Source: Nitrospirillum amazonense (lineage in GTDB: Bacteria; Pseudomonadota; Alphaproteobacteria; Azospirillales; Azospirillaceae). From it: DNA of 64,000 nucleotides. How positions within the stretch are numbered: the first letter of the stretch is position 1; the number at the start of each line of letters is the position of its first letter. The stretch spans positions 1 through 64,000 of the forward strand of contig NZ_VITN01000004.1 of NCBI RefSeq assembly GCF_007828045.1, written 5' to 3'. Below the pieces are notes generated by a model. That model was not told the DNA's origin. It saw only the letters and a list, made by a program, of their open reading frames with translations, and searched no databases. This document shows, piece after piece, positions 9,321-19,145 of this stretch. Made by a program: the position numbers and the translations under genes.

Positions 9321-10423
9321 GCCGCCCTCCCCCCGATGCGCGCCCGGACGCGTGCGCCCGTCCGGCGGGCCAAGCCCAGGGCCAGGGGCGCCAGGCGGTC
9401 CGACACCACGAACAGGATGATCAGCGCCTGGATGACCAGAACCACCTCGCGGGGGACATCGGTGGCGCGCTCCATCGCCTGGGCGCCCACGCGCAGGTAG
9501 GCGTAGCCCAGCGCCGCCAGGGGCAGGGCGCCTACCCGTCCGCGCGCCAGCAGCGCCACCACGATGCCCTCCAGCCCGATGCCGGGGGTGAGGTCGATGG
9601 GCAGACGCTTCAGCAGGGCGTTCGACACGTGGAAACCCGCCAGCCCGGCGAACGCGCCGCCCAGCGCGAACGCCAATACCGTGGCCCGGGCCACCGGCAC
9701 CCCGGCCCGGACCGCGAACCAGGGGTTGGCGCCGGCGAGGTCGATCTCATACCCCAGGGTTGTCCGGCGCAGCAGGAACAGAGCCGCCGCCACGGCCGCC
9801 GGCGCCACCAGCACCATGGCCGTCACGGTGGTGCGCGCGATCAGCGGCGCCAGGGTCGCCGCGTCGGGCAGCGGCGGCGTGGTGATGAAGCCGGCGGTGG
9901 GGTCGTTCAGCACCCGGCCCACCACCAGACGGTAAACCTGCACCGCCACCACGTTCAGCATCAGGGTGGTCACGATCTCATTGGCCTCGAACCGGGTTTT
10001 CAGCAACCCCGCCACCAGGCCCCAGGCGGCGCCGGCCGCCGCCGCCGCCAGGAAGGCGAGCGGCAGCGCGATGGCCGCAGGCACGTCCCCCACGCCCAGG
10101 CTGACGACCGCCGCCGCCAGCGCGCCCATGAACAGCTGGCCGTCCGCCCCCAAGGAGAACTGCCGCGCGCGGAAGGGAATGGCGATGGCCAGCCCCACCA
10201 GGGTCAGGGTGGTGGCGTCCTGCAGCCAGGCGCCGAAGCGCACCAGCCGATGCACGACCACGCGGCCGTCCACGGCGCGCTCGATCGAGGGCAGGGGACC
10301 GGTCAGCAGCGCGCGGAGGGCGGCCCAGGGCTGGTCGCTGACACAGGCCATGATAGCGAAGCCCAAGGCCAGGGCAGCACCCACGGCCAGGGCGATGCGG
10401 GCCCCTTCACGCGACGGCGTCAT
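9317..10423 (-). CDS. ABC transporter permease, nucleoside/BMP type
   Basis: 368 residues, first permease of the pair, with an N-terminal membrane segment followed by a periplasmic loop and about eight more spans. The motif FRARQFSLGADGQLFMGAL is typical of the longer BMP-system permease. ATG at 10423 follows AAAGGGG by 5 bases and overlaps the ATPase gene end by 17 bases; a GTG at 10438 is less likely. It works with the following permease and the ATPase. Confidence 0.9.
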   Translation of the reverse strand: MTPSREGARIALAVGAALALGFAIMACVSDQPWAALRALLTGPLPSIERAVDGRVVVHRLVRFGAWLQDATTLTLVGLAIAIPFRARQFSLGADGQLFMGALAAAVVSLGVGDVPAAIALPLAFLAAAAAGAAWGLVAGLLKTRFEANEIVTTLMLNVVAVQVYRLVVGRVLNDPTAGFITTPPLPDAATLAPLIARTTVTAMVLVAPAAVAAALFLLRRTTLGYEIDLAGANPWFAVRAGVPVARATVLAFALGGAFAGLAGFHVSNALLKRLPIDLTPGIGLEGIVVALLARGRVGALPLAALGYAYLRVGAQAMERATDVPREVVLVIQALIILFVVSDRLAPLALGLARRTGARVRARIGGRAA

Positions 10424-12011
10424 GGTCACCCCTTTCACGGCGGGGACCCAGCCCCGTCATGTGCAGGCCCAGGGTCTGGGCATCGACCGCCCCAGCCTCG
10501 AACCGGGCGACAATCCGCCCCCGGTACAGCACGCCGATGCGGTCCGATAGGGCCAGCAGTTCATCGAGGTCAGCCGAAATCAGCAGGATGGCGGCGCCCT
10601 GGTCGCGCAACGCGGCCAGGCGGGTGTGCAGGGCGGCGGCAGCCGCGATGTCCACGCCCCGGGTCGGCTGGCTGGCGACCAGGAAGGCGGGGGCGTCGGC
10701 GATCTCACGCGCCAGGATCAGCTTCTGCATATTGCCGCCGGACAGGGCGCCCATGGGCTGGTACGGTCCGGCCGCGCGGACGCCGAACCCGTCGATCACC
10801 GCCTGCGCCCAGCGCCGCGCGGTCCGGCGATCAATCAGGCCCCGGCGCGACAGGGGCGGGTGGGCGTAGCGGGTGGCCAGCAGGTTGTCGAGAATGCTGA
10901 GCGTCGGGGCGGCGCCGTCGTGCAGCCGGTCCTCCGTCACCACCGCCACGCCCAGGGCGCGGGCGGCGCGGGGGGACAGGCCGGTGAAGACCCGGCCATC
11001 CAGGCGGGCGTCGCCGGCGCTGGGGATGGCGGCGCCTGACAGCAGGCGCGCCAGCACGTCCTGGCCGTTACCTTCCACCCCGGCGATGCCCAGGATCTCG
11101 CCGGGCGCCACGTCGAAGCCGACATCGCGCAGCCGGATGGCCCCGTCATCATCGACATAACCCAGGCCGCGGGCGACGATACGCGGCGCCGGGCGGGCGC
11201 CTGCAACCCGGCGGGGGGCCGGGGGCGACAGTTCCCGGCCCACCATCAGGTGGGACAGCGCCCCCTCGTCCAACTCCGCCATGCGGGCGCTGCCGGTGAC
11301 CCGGCCCTGGCACAGGACGGTCACGCCGCCGGCCAGGGCCTTCACCTCATCCAGCTTGTGGGTGATGACCAGGACGGTGCGGCCGGCGGCGGCCAGTTGG
11401 CGCAGGGTGGCGAACAGGGTTGCCGTCTCCGGCGGGGTCAGGACGGCCGTGGGCTCATCCAGCAACAGGATGCGGGCGCCCCGGTGCAGTACCTTCAGGA
11501 TTTCCACCCGCTGGCGTACTCCCACCGGCAGGCTGGCCACCGTTGCCGTCGGGTCCACGGCCAGCCCGGATTGCTCCACCAACTCCCGGACCCGGGCCGC
11601 CGCCGCTACCCGGTCCAGCCGGCCGCCGGGCCGGCGCGGCTCATGTCCCAGCACCACGTTTTCCGCCACCGTCAGCGACGCCACCAGGTTCAGGTGCTGC
11701 GCGACCAAGCCGATCCCGGCGGCGATGGCGTCGCCGGGGTGGCGAAAGTCCACCGGCCGGCCATGGACGCGCAGGATGCCGGCCGTCGGCCGCTCCAGCC
11801 CGTACAGCATCTTCATCACCGTGGACTTGCCGGCGCCGTTCTCGCCCACCAGGGCGTGGGTCTCTCCGGCCGCCACGGCGAAGCTGACACCGCTGTTGGC
11901 CAAGGTGCCGTCGGGGTAGCGCTTCTCCACCTTTTCCAGGGCTATAGCCGAGGATGGGGCCAAGGGCGGGGCGGCGGGCGGGGCGGCGGGCGGGGCGGCG
12001 GCGGGGGTCAT
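10407..12011 (-). CDS. ABC transporter ATP-binding protein, tandem-domain nucleoside/sugar type
   Basis: 534 residues with two ABC domains, as usual for BMP-type importers. Domain 1 has Walker A GENGAGKST near 52, a signature region SLPVGVRQRVE and Walker B ILLLDEPTAVL. Domain 2 has GVEGNGQ in place of a canonical Walker A and the signature LSGGNMQKL, typical of the family. An alanine/proline-rich start (AAPPAAPPAAPP) comes from a 12-bp GC-rich tandem repeat near 11965-12000. ATG at 12011 overlaps the binding-protein stop. Confidence 0.92.
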   Translation of the reverse strand: MTPAAAPPAAPPAAPPLAPSSAIALEKVEKRYPDGTLANSGVSFAVAAGETHALVGENGAGKSTVMKMLYGLERPTAGILRVHGRPVDFRHPGDAIAAGIGLVAQHLNLVASLTVAENVVLGHEPRRPGGRLDRVAAAARVRELVEQSGLAVDPTATVASLPVGVRQRVEILKVLHRGARILLLDEPTAVLTPPETATLFATLRQLAAAGRTVLVITHKLDEVKALAGGVTVLCQGRVTGSARMAELDEGALSHLMVGRELSPPAPRRVAGARPAPRIVARGLGYVDDDGAIRLRDVGFDVAPGEILGIAGVEGNGQDVLARLLSGAAIPSAGDARLDGRVFTGLSPRAARALGVAVVTEDRLHDGAAPTLSILDNLLATRYAHPPLSRRGLIDRRTARRWAQAVIDGFGVRAAGPYQPMGALSGGNMQKLILAREIADAPAFLVASQPTRGVDIAAAAALHTRLAALRDQGAAILLISADLDELLALSDRIGVLYRGRIVARFEAGAVDAQTLGLHMTGLGPRRERGDHDAVA

Positions 12012-13078
12012 GGCCGCCCCCCTGGGAAGGCGGTGGGTACGGTCAGGGTGCCGTCGATGATACCCTGGCGCGCGGCCGCCACTGCGGCGCGGACGGCGGG
12101 CGGCACGGTCAGGGCGGCGGCCGGGTTGTCCGCCAGGCCGATGGCGCCTTCTTTCAGGCCCAGGGACTCCGTCCGGCCCAGCGGCAGGCGGCCTTGTTGC
12201 CACAGCCGCAGGGCGCGCAGGATGGCGGCGTCCACATTCTTCATGACGGAGGTCAGGATGCGGGCGGCGCGGCGGGGGCTGGACGCGCGGTAGAGGGCCG
12301 CCTGATCGGAATCGACACCAATGACGTAGCGGCCGGTTTCCTCGGCCGCCTCGATGACACCCTGGCCGGTGGCCCCTGCCACCTGGAAGATGACGCTGGC
12401 CCCCTGGCCATACTGGGCCTTGGCGATCTCCTTGCCCGTCGCGGGGTCGGAGAAGGAATTGGCGAACTGGCGCAGGACGGTGATGCCGGGTGCCGCATCC
12501 TGCGCCCCGGCCCCGTAGCCGGCGGCGAAATCGTTGATGACGGGGATGGGCATGGCGCCCACCAGTCCCACCACCCCCGGCCCCCCGCTTGGTGCGGTTC
12601 CGGGTATCGCACCGGCCCGCACCAGGCCGGCCGCCAGCACGCCGGCCAGATAGCCGCCCTCGTTCTGGCGAAAGCGCATGGAATAGACATTGCCGCAGGC
12701 GCAGTGGGCGTAATCGACCACGCCGTCGAACAGGATGAAGGTGACGTCCGGATAGTCGGGGGCCACCTTCTGCACCAGCGGCCCCATGGTGTAGGTGCCG
12801 GTGACGATGATGGGGAAGTCGCCGCTGTCGGCCAGGTCCACCAGGCCGCTTTCCCACCGGGTGGGGTCATAGCCGCCCTCGATGGTGCGGGTGGCCAGGT
12901 GCAGGTCGGCCTCCGCCTGGCGCAGGCCCCGGGCCGCGGAATCGAAAAAGGACTTGTCGCCCAGCGCCCCGTTGACGAAGAAGGCCACGCGCGCGGGCTG
13001 GCCGTCGGCCGCACGCGCACCGGCTAGCGCCAGCATCGCCATCACCATCAGCATCAGGGCGCGCGCCGCTCCCCTCAT
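12008..13078 (-). CDS. BMP-family ABC transporter substrate-binding protein
   Basis: 356 residues. It starts with a signal peptide (MRGAARALMLMVMAMLALAG, then ARAADG), followed by the Bmp/PnrA-like fold: FVNGALGDKSFFDSAARG near residue 38, RQNEGGYLAGVLA and VIGVDSDQ. Family members bind purine nucleosides. ATG at 13078 matches the signal peptide and overlaps the nucleoside hydrolase stop (ATGA), so upstream in-frame codons are excluded. It delivers substrate to the ABC importer encoded downstream. Confidence 0.9.
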   Translation of the reverse strand: MRGAARALMLMVMAMLALAGARAADGQPARVAFFVNGALGDKSFFDSAARGLRQAEADLHLATRTIEGGYDPTRWESGLVDLADSGDFPIIVTGTYTMGPLVQKVAPDYPDVTFILFDGVVDYAHCACGNVYSMRFRQNEGGYLAGVLAAGLVRAGAIPGTAPSGGPGVVGLVGAMPIPVINDFAAGYGAGAQDAAPGITVLRQFANSFSDPATGKEIAKAQYGQGASVIFQVAGATGQGVIEAAEETGRYVIGVDSDQAALYRASSPRRAARILTSVMKNVDAAILRALRLWQQGRLPLGRTESLGLKEGAIGLADNPAAALTVPPAVRAAVAAARQGIIDGTLTVPTAFPGGRP

Positions 13079-13986
13079 GGCAGACGGGCCAGGCGCTCGG
13101 CCATCAGGGACAGCAGGCCATCCGTGTCCAGGCCGGTGTACAGCGCGGCGTTGACCTCGCCATCCTGGTGCAGGCGGCAGCACCCCTCATCGGGACCCGG
13201 TCGCCAGTCCACCTCCAACCGGCCGGTTCGCCCGCTGAACAGTTGGGGCCGCAGCAGGGCCGCCACCGGGCAGGCATCGTGCAGCAGGGGATCCTGTTCG
13301 CCATACACCGCCAGCATGGCGGCCAGGGCCTGGGCGGATCGCGTGGGTTGGGCTGCCAGAGCCGCCAGCCAGGCGGGCGTCATGGCCGCCTGGCTGGTTA
13401 CGTCCAGCGGGAAGACCTCCAGCTTGGCGCCTGCGGTCAGGACCACATGGGCGGCGGCCGGGTCCGCCCAGAAATTGAACTCCGCCGCCGGGGTGACATT
13501 GCCGGGGCAATGGGCCGCCCCGCCCATGATGTGGAGGGAGCGGGCCCGTGCCAGCAGGCCGGGGTGCCGTATCTCCGCCAAGGCCAGGTTGGTCAGCGGC
13601 CCCATGGCCACGACCGTCAGATCCGTCCCCAGCGGCGACAGCAACAGATGGGCCAGGGCGTCGGCGGCATGGGCAGCCAATCCCGGGGTCGCCACCGGCC
13701 GCGCATCCCCGCCCAGGCTCACCCCGCCCAGCCCGTCCTCGCCATGCACCAGATTGGTCCGGGCCTGGGGATACAGCAGCGGCCGGGCGGCGCCGGCATG
13801 AACGGGAATGTCCGGCCGGCCGAACAGGTCCAGCAGGCGCCGGGCGTTGGCGGCGGTGATGGCCACCGGCCGGTTGCCGGCCACGCAGGTCACCGCGCGC
13901 ACGTCCAGTTCGGGGGAGGCTACCGCCAAGGCCAGGGCCAGGGCGTCGTCGATGCCGGGATCACAGTCAATCAGAACCGCAGTCAT
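13075..13986 (-). CDS. Nucleoside hydrolase
   Basis: 303 residues of the inosine/uridine-preferring nucleoside hydrolase family. The calcium-binding signature DCDPGIDDALAL is at residues 7-18, and VAMGPLTNLALA and the EFNFWADPAAA segment follow. The enzyme splits nucleosides into base and ribose. Start ATG at 13986 has AAGAAAG upstream. No signal peptide is seen, so it acts on imported nucleosides. It follows phoD by 34 bases and overlaps the binding-protein gene. Confidence 0.92.
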   Translation of the reverse strand: MTAVLIDCDPGIDDALALALAVASPELDVRAVTCVAGNRPVAITAANARRLLDLFGRPDIPVHAGAARPLLYPQARTNLVHGEDGLGGVSLGGDARPVATPGLAAHAADALAHLLLSPLGTDLTVVAMGPLTNLALAEIRHPGLLARARSLHIMGGAAHCPGNVTPAAEFNFWADPAAAHVVLTAGAKLEVFPLDVTSQAAMTPAWLAALAAQPTRSAQALAAMLAVYGEQDPLLHDACPVAALLRPQLFSGRTGRLEVDWRPGPDEGCCRLHQDGEVNAALYTGLDTDGLLSLMAERLARLP

Positions 13987-14020
13987 GAACGTCTTTCTTG
14001 GGAAATAGCAAAAGCGTGTT

Positions 14021-15106
14021 TCAGGTGTGCAGGCTGTCCAGGGCCACCGTGTGCTGGATGCCAAGGCTGCCATCGGCCGTCCGCACCTCCATCACCACCT
14101 GGGGTTCCTGCGCCTCCCACAGGATGTGGATCATGCCGAAGTTGCGCTGGGTCACGGTGCCGATGGGCAGGCGGTTTAGATTGGGGCCGGGTAGGGGCCA
14201 GAAGTGGGTCAGGCCGCTGCTGGTGACGTCATAGAGGGGATAGGGTGTGCCCCGCGTCAGGACGCTGATCTCGCCGTAATGAACTTCGCCGCTGAGGAAC
14301 AGGACGCCGCCGGCGCCCGTGCGGGCGATCAGGTCGGCCAGGCGCTGGCGCTCCAGGGGGAAGTTGGTCCAGGCCTCATAGCCCCGGTGGCCGGCGGCAT
14401 AGGGGATGCTGGATCCGATCAGGCGGACGCGGGCCGGTCGCCGCAATTGCGTCTCCAGCCAGCGCCACTGCGCGGCCCCCAGCATGGTGGCCGCCGGGTC
14501 CAGGTTGGGCAGATAGGGGCCGAAGCCGCTCTTGGCCGTGCGTTCCGGCTCGTCATGGCGCAGCAAGGGGCTGCGGTTGTAGCGCAGGTCCAGCAACAGG
14601 ATCTGGACACGCCGCTCCGGCGGGCCCAGCTCCAGCGCGTGGTAGACGCCATCGGGGCGCGTTCGGCGGGGATCGTTCGCGGGCACCTGGAAGAAATCCA
14701 GGAACAGGGCGCGTGCGGCCTCCTTCCCGGGAAAATCGGCGCCGCCATCATGGACGCCATAATCATGGTCGTCCCAGGTGGCCTCGATGGGCACCTGGGC
14801 GCGGAAGGCCCGGAATTCGGGGGAGGCGTCCAGCCGCTGGTACATCTCGGCCAGCGCCGGGATGATCCCCACCTTGGCCGTCACGGCGTCGTCGGCGTAG
14901 ACGGTGTCGCCCAGGAACAGGAACAGATCGGGGTCGGTCGCGGCGATGGCCGGCCAGATGTCCTGCGCCATTTCCGGATGGTCGCAGCAGCCGAAGGCGA
15001 TGCGCGTCAGGCGTTCCCCAGCGACACGCGGCACCGGGGCCGCCCGCCCCAGGCGGGTCAGCAGCGTGGCGCCTGTGGCGGCCAGCAGGGAACGGCGGTT
15101 GAACAT
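14021..15106 (-). CDS. phoD: PhoD-like alkaline phosphatase/phosphodiesterase
   Basis: 361 residues. The N-terminus NRRSLLAATGATLLTRLGRA looks like a twin-arginine signal, so export to the periplasm is likely. PhoD-type metallophosphatase motifs are seen: FGCCDHPEM, LFLGDTVYADD, ATWDDHDYG, and GSSIPYA. Members are phosphodiesterases/monoesterases using iron and calcium. Located between a TonB receptor (67 bases upstream) and a nucleoside hydrolase, it could release nucleosides from nucleotides in the periplasm, which is inference. Confidence 0.85.
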   Translation of the reverse strand: MFNRRSLLAATGATLLTRLGRAAPVPRVAGERLTRIAFGCCDHPEMAQDIWPAIAATDPDLFLFLGDTVYADDAVTAKVGIIPALAEMYQRLDASPEFRAFRAQVPIEATWDDHDYGVHDGGADFPGKEAARALFLDFFQVPANDPRRTRPDGVYHALELGPPERRVQILLLDLRYNRSPLLRHDEPERTAKSGFGPYLPNLDPAATMLGAAQWRWLETQLRRPARVRLIGSSIPYAAGHRGYEAWTNFPLERQRLADLIARTGAGGVLFLSGEVHYGEISVLTRGTPYPLYDVTSSGLTHFWPLPGPNLNRLPIGTVTQRNFGMIHILWEAQEPQVVMEVRTADGSLGIQHTVALDSLHT

Positions 15107-15173
15107 CGGGCACCCTCGGGCTGGAGGGCCCCGCCGGTGGCGGCGGGGCCCGGTCAGGCTTTACGTGTCGGGC

Positions 15174-17687
15174 TCAGTATTTGGTGCGCAGGGTCACGAC
15201 GAAGGTGCGCGGGCTGCCCAGGAAATAGCGGCCGGATGTCAGCGGATTGCTGGTGGTCAGTTCCATGCCGATGCCGGCCAGGTAGTGCTGGTCGAACAGG
15301 TTATCGACGTTCACCGCGATCTCGGTGTCGTGCAGGGGGCCCGTCCACCCGTCCTCCAGGCGATAGGTCGCCGACAGGCCCATCAGGGTATAGGCCGGCA
15401 TGTATTCCCGCGGGTAATAGGCCGGGCCCCCGGCCACCACCGTGTTCTGCACCGCGCCATAGGTTCCGGCCTGGCGGCCGACATAGCGGGCGTTGACCAT
15501 CAGGCGCAGCGGGTCGATGGGACGCCAGCCCACCTCGCCATACAGGCTGTGGCGCGGCTGGCCCAGCACCGGGTCGCCCTTGGCGATGCCCTCCGCCGGG
15601 GTCGCGACTTTGTAGAAGGCGTCGTTGAAGGCGTAGTTGCCGTAGAGGTCGATGGCGCCGAACTGGGCGGTGGCGGTCAGTTCCACACCGCGTGAGGTGA
15701 TGCCGCCCTGGTTCAGGAAGGTGGTGGTGGCGTCGCGGCTGAAGATGTCCCCGTCCGGGTTGCCGTTCTGGATGGAGATGCGGTTGTCGTAATCGATCCA
15801 GTACCCCTGGACGGAGAAGCCGAAATTGCCCAGGGCCCAGCGGGCGCCCACGTCGTAGTTGGTGGAGGTCTCGGGCTGGATGCCCTTCTTGCTGTCGATG
15901 GCGGCCGTGCCCTCGAACACGCTGTCGGGCAGGGCGCTGAAGTTTTGCGAGCCGCTGGCGAACAGTTCCAGGCTGTCGGTCAGGTGGTACAGCAGGCCCA
16001 CCTTGGGCAGCACGTCGGAATGAACGCTCAGTTCGCGGGTGCCGGCGAATTCCACGGGCGACCGGTAGGTCTCATCGAAGTCCTGGTAGGTCAGGCCGGC
16101 CGACACCTCCACCTTGCTGTCCAGGAAGCGCAGCTTGTACTGCCCGTAATACATGTGCGTGTCGGACGCGTAGTGGCGATCCTGGGTGATGGAGTACAGG
16201 CCACTGTCGCTGTAATCGTCGCTGAGCTTGGGATCGGTGACCTTGTACCAATTGCGGGTCTTGGCGCGGTCGATATGCTCGACCCAGATGCCGGCGCGCA
16301 GTTCCTGGTTGTCGCCGATGGTGCCCTTCAGCTCGCTCAGGCCGCCCTCGCGGTCCATCTCATAGCCGCCCTTGCGGCGGGAGGCTTCGCGGGCGCCCCA
16401 CTGGCTGGTGGGGTTCATCTGATATTTGGCGGCGGCCGGGCAGCCGGCGGCCTTCAAGGCCGCGGCGCTGGTGCCGCCGGGGTAGGTGACGGCCGCCACC
16501 GGGATCAGGGCGCCGCTGGCGGTGTGGGCGTACTGGTTGCCGTAGCATTCCTGCACCGTGCCGGTGGCCTTGCCGCCCGGCGCCACCGCGCTGTACAGCT
16601 GGCCGTTGGCCGGCAGTTGGACGTAAGGTACGTAGAACCAGCCCGCCCCCTCCTCATGATGGTAGTAGGGCTTGACGGAGAAGGAGATGTTGTCCGTCAG
16701 GGGTGTCGAAATATCGATGTGGCTGAAGTATTCACGGCTGTCGATGCCGCGTGTCTTGCGGTTGTTCTGGTCGATGTTGGGATCGCCGGTCCAGGCGTCG
16801 GTCAGGCCATCGGTATTGGGATTGGTCTCGAAATTGGCCTTGTAGAAGGGCGCGCTGACGGCGCGCAGGGCCACGGCGTCGTAATCGTTATCCGACAGGT
16901 CGTTGTAGCTGAAGCTGGCCTTCACCCTGGCGCCGTTGTCGAATTCCTTCACCATTTTGAAATCGACATGATCGCGCTTGCTCTCGCCCGACTGGGCGCC
17001 CGGCCAGGTGTTCAGTTGCTCATGCGAATAGCTGACATAGGCCGTCAGGCCGCGCGCGATCTCACCCGTGTCCAGCCGGGCGAAGGCGCGGCGGTAACCG
17101 ACATCGCCGCCCGACAGCTCCGCCGCGCCGCCGGCGGTGGCGGCGGGGTCGCGGCTCTGGAAATCGATGTAGCCGCCCAGGGCCTGGTTCGACGGCGTGC
17201 CGATCTCACCCGCCGATTGGGAGACGGAGATGCGCTCCAGATTGCCGCCGTCGATCAGGCGCGACGGCATGGTGCCGCCGTTGGACAGGGTGGAGCCATT
17301 GGGGATGCCATCGACGGAAACCCCGATCTGCTCCTTGTTCAGCCCGCGCATGCTGAGGCGCATGGAAAAGCTGCCGGTCATGGCGTCGCTGGACCCCACC
17401 AGCACGCCGGGTACCCGGTTGATCATCTTCAGGGGATCCAGGCCGGGCGGCAGTTCCTTTATGGCTTCCGCGTCCACGACGCTGTTGGCCCGCGTCTCGC
17501 CGATGCCCAGCTTATGGGCGGTGATGACGATCTCATCCAATTGGGCGTCATCGGTCCCTGTCCCCTCCGCCGCCTTGGCCGTTCCCGCGACCAGCCCGGC
17601 CAATATCCACAGCGAGGCCCCAGCCAAGGCCGCCCCCGTCAATCCGTTCCCCCGCTCCGCCATCCGGCGCCCCATCATCCGCTTCAT
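15174..17687 (-). CDS. TonB-dependent receptor
   Basis: 837 residues. A signal peptide (hydrophobic LAGASLWILAGLVAG before AKAAEG) is followed by a plug domain (DEIVITAHKL, RVPGVLVG, MRLSMRGLNKEQIGVSVDG) and a long beta-barrel ending in an aromatic C-terminus (FVVTLRTKY). It is an outer-membrane active transporter. It heads the minus-strand nucleotide/nucleoside series and is preceded by a perfect ATGAAACGTTTCAT palindrome, so control by the adjacent LacI-type regulator is likely. Substrate inferred from context as nucleotides or nucleosides. Confidence 0.92.
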   Translation of the reverse strand: MKRMMGRRMAERGNGLTGAALAGASLWILAGLVAGTAKAAEGTGTDDAQLDEIVITAHKLGIGETRANSVVDAEAIKELPPGLDPLKMINRVPGVLVGSSDAMTGSFSMRLSMRGLNKEQIGVSVDGIPNGSTLSNGGTMPSRLIDGGNLERISVSQSAGEIGTPSNQALGGYIDFQSRDPAATAGGAAELSGGDVGYRRAFARLDTGEIARGLTAYVSYSHEQLNTWPGAQSGESKRDHVDFKMVKEFDNGARVKASFSYNDLSDNDYDAVALRAVSAPFYKANFETNPNTDGLTDAWTGDPNIDQNNRKTRGIDSREYFSHIDISTPLTDNISFSVKPYYHHEEGAGWFYVPYVQLPANGQLYSAVAPGGKATGTVQECYGNQYAHTASGALIPVAAVTYPGGTSAAALKAAGCPAAAKYQMNPTSQWGAREASRRKGGYEMDREGGLSELKGTIGDNQELRAGIWVEHIDRAKTRNWYKVTDPKLSDDYSDSGLYSITQDRHYASDTHMYYGQYKLRFLDSKVEVSAGLTYQDFDETYRSPVEFAGTRELSVHSDVLPKVGLLYHLTDSLELFASGSQNFSALPDSVFEGTAAIDSKKGIQPETSTNYDVGARWALGNFGFSVQGYWIDYDNRISIQNGNPDGDIFSRDATTTFLNQGGITSRGVELTATAQFGAIDLYGNYAFNDAFYKVATPAEGIAKGDPVLGQPRHSLYGEVGWRPIDPLRLMVNARYVGRQAGTYGAVQNTVVAGGPAYYPREYMPAYTLMGLSATYRLEDGWTGPLHDTEIAVNVDNLFDQHYLAGIGMELTTSNPLTSGRYFLGSPRTFVVTLRTKY

Positions 17688-17770
17688 GCCCCAATACCCC
17701 TTCTTGGTTTCGGCCCGCGCTTGATCCCCGCGGCGCCCGCCGAGGTGTCATGATCTGTCGCGGGCCCTTG

Positions 17771-17784
17771 ATGAAACGTTTCAT
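17771..17784. promoter_or_regulatory. LacI-type operator upstream of the TonB receptor gene
   Basis: Perfect 14-bp palindrome ATGAAACGTTTCAT, centred on CG as in LacI/GalR operators. It lies 84 bases upstream of the receptor start at 17687, next to the regulator gene. Confidence 0.8.
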
Positions 17785-17814
17785 ATTTAAGGGGCGACTG
17801 TTCCGCAATGTCAA

Positions 17815-17828
17815 CTTATACGTTTCAC
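17815..17828. promoter_or_regulatory. Second, weaker LacI-type operator
   Basis: Minus strand reads GTGAAACGTATAAG, 11 of 14 matches to ATGAAACGTTTAAT. Its centre is 44 bp from the perfect operator, about four helical turns. Confidence 0.5.
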
Positions 17829-17881
17829 TTAAATGTCACGAAAAGCGGCGTCCTTCCTGATCCGTCGCCGAAGGGGTGGTG

Positions 17882-18889
17882 TCAGGGGGCGGGTGGGGGT
17901 GCCACGGTCCCGCGTTCGACGTAGGTCACGTCGAACACCAGGCGGCGCCGGGATTCGGCTGGCTTGGCGATGCGGCGCAGCAGGGTGTTCACCGCCTCGA
18001 TCCCCATCTCCTCCACCGGGATATTGATGGTGGACAGGCCGGGGAAGGCCAGCGCGCCGTAGGGGATATTGTCGAATCCGATGATGGAAACATCCTCCGG
18101 CACGCGCAGGCCCCGCTGGCGCAGGGTGTTGATGGCGCCCAGCGCGATCAGGTCGGCACCCACGCACAGTGCTGTGGCCGAGCCCTCCGCAACGGCGGCG
18201 GCCACCGCCGGCTCCAAGTCGAAGGAATAGGCGTTGTGCAGGTGCCAGGCCAGGGCGTCGTGCCGGCGCAGCACCTCGACGCTGCTTTCCGATCGCTGGC
18301 GGGAGCTGCGCACGTCTGTCGGTCCGGAAATGACCCCGATACGGCGATGCCCCGCCCGGATCAGCCGTTCCGCCGCCATGCGCCCGCCGGAATCCACGTC
18401 GATCTGGATCAGGTCGTGGCGAGGGTTGTCGCGGTCCAGCACCAGCACGGGCAGGCCGCCGGTAAGGTCGGCCAGCGTGTCCTCGTCATTGATGGGGAAC
18501 CAGATCAGGCCGTCCACGCCGCGCTGGATCAGGGCCTGCGCGGCGGCGCGCTCCGCCTCGTGCGATCCTTGCGTGTCGGTGACGAAGACGCTGTAGGCGC
18601 TTTCCCGCGCCGCGTGGACGACGTTCTGCGCCAGGGCTGGGAAGAAGGGGTTGGTCAGGTCGGGCAGGATCAGGCCGATGGCGCTGGTCTTGCCCGTGCG
18701 CATGGCCTTGGCGCTCAGGTTGGGGCGATAGCCCAGGCGCGCCGCGACCTCCAGCACGTGGCGGCGTGTATCCCCGCCCACGGAGCCGACGTCGTTCAGC
18801 GCGTATGACGCCGTGGCCACCGACACCCCCGCCGCCAGCGCCACGTCCTTCAGGGTGGGCCGTTTGCCGCCGCTTTCATCCTTAGTCAT
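17882..18889 (-). CDS. LacI-family transcriptional regulator
   Basis: 335 residues. The N-terminal helix-turn-helix reads TLKDVALAAGVSVATASYALN, followed by the hinge helix region NLSAKAMRTGKT and a periplasmic-binding-protein-like effector domain with IGLILPDLTNPFF and GADLIALGA. It sits between two TonB-dependent receptor genes that both carry matching palindromes, and its own upstream region carries another, so it probably represses the nucleoside locus and itself until a nucleoside or a product binds. Effector unknown. Confidence 0.92.
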   Translation of the reverse strand: MTKDESGGKRPTLKDVALAAGVSVATASYALNDVGSVGGDTRRHVLEVAARLGYRPNLSAKAMRTGKTSAIGLILPDLTNPFFPALAQNVVHAARESAYSVFVTDTQGSHEAERAAAQALIQRGVDGLIWFPINDEDTLADLTGGLPVLVLDRDNPRHDLIQIDVDSGGRMAAERLIRAGHRRIGVISGPTDVRSSRQRSESSVEVLRRHDALAWHLHNAYSFDLEPAVAAAVAEGSATALCVGADLIALGAINTLRQRGLRVPEDVSIIGFDNIPYGALAFPGLSTINIPVEEMGIEAVNTLLRRIAKPAESRRRLVFDVTYVERGTVAPPPAP

Positions 18890-18915
18890 CAGGGGGCTCT
18901 AGCTTAAGGGCCTTG

Positions 18916-18929
18916 GTTAAACGTTTGTG
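18916..18929. promoter_or_regulatory. LacI-type half-conserved operator before the regulator gene
   Basis: GTTAAACGTTTGTG, with the AAACGTTT core intact, 27 bases upstream of the regulator start. This would allow autoregulation. Confidence 0.5.
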
Positions 18930-19022
18930 ATCATTTCAGCCGCATCCCGCCGGAAATGGGAAGGGCCATGGTCGCACTTCAGTTGACTGGGCTGATGGTG
19001 GCCCGTCAAGCACAGTCGCTGG

Positions 19023-19036
19023 ATGAATCGTTTAAA
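19023..19036. promoter_or_regulatory. LacI-type operator in the divergent intergenic region
   Basis: ATGAATCGTTTAAA, 12 of 14 matches to ATGAAACGTTTAAT. It is midway between the regulator and the second TonB receptor gene. Confidence 0.55.
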
Positions 19037-19145
19037 ATAAACCAATCTCGCCTTGACGGCCGAAAAATGCCAAGCAAGCATAGGAAACACAGGGAAATAG
19101 AGCGGTGGACTTGGGCTGCCGAGCATGCCCTTTTGCGCCTAAAAA

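Noticed and set aside
15945-17753. Long open frame antisense to the TonB receptor gene
   Set aside because: GC-rich shadow frame: its translation is low-complexity with no domain, and the opposite strand holds a clear receptor.
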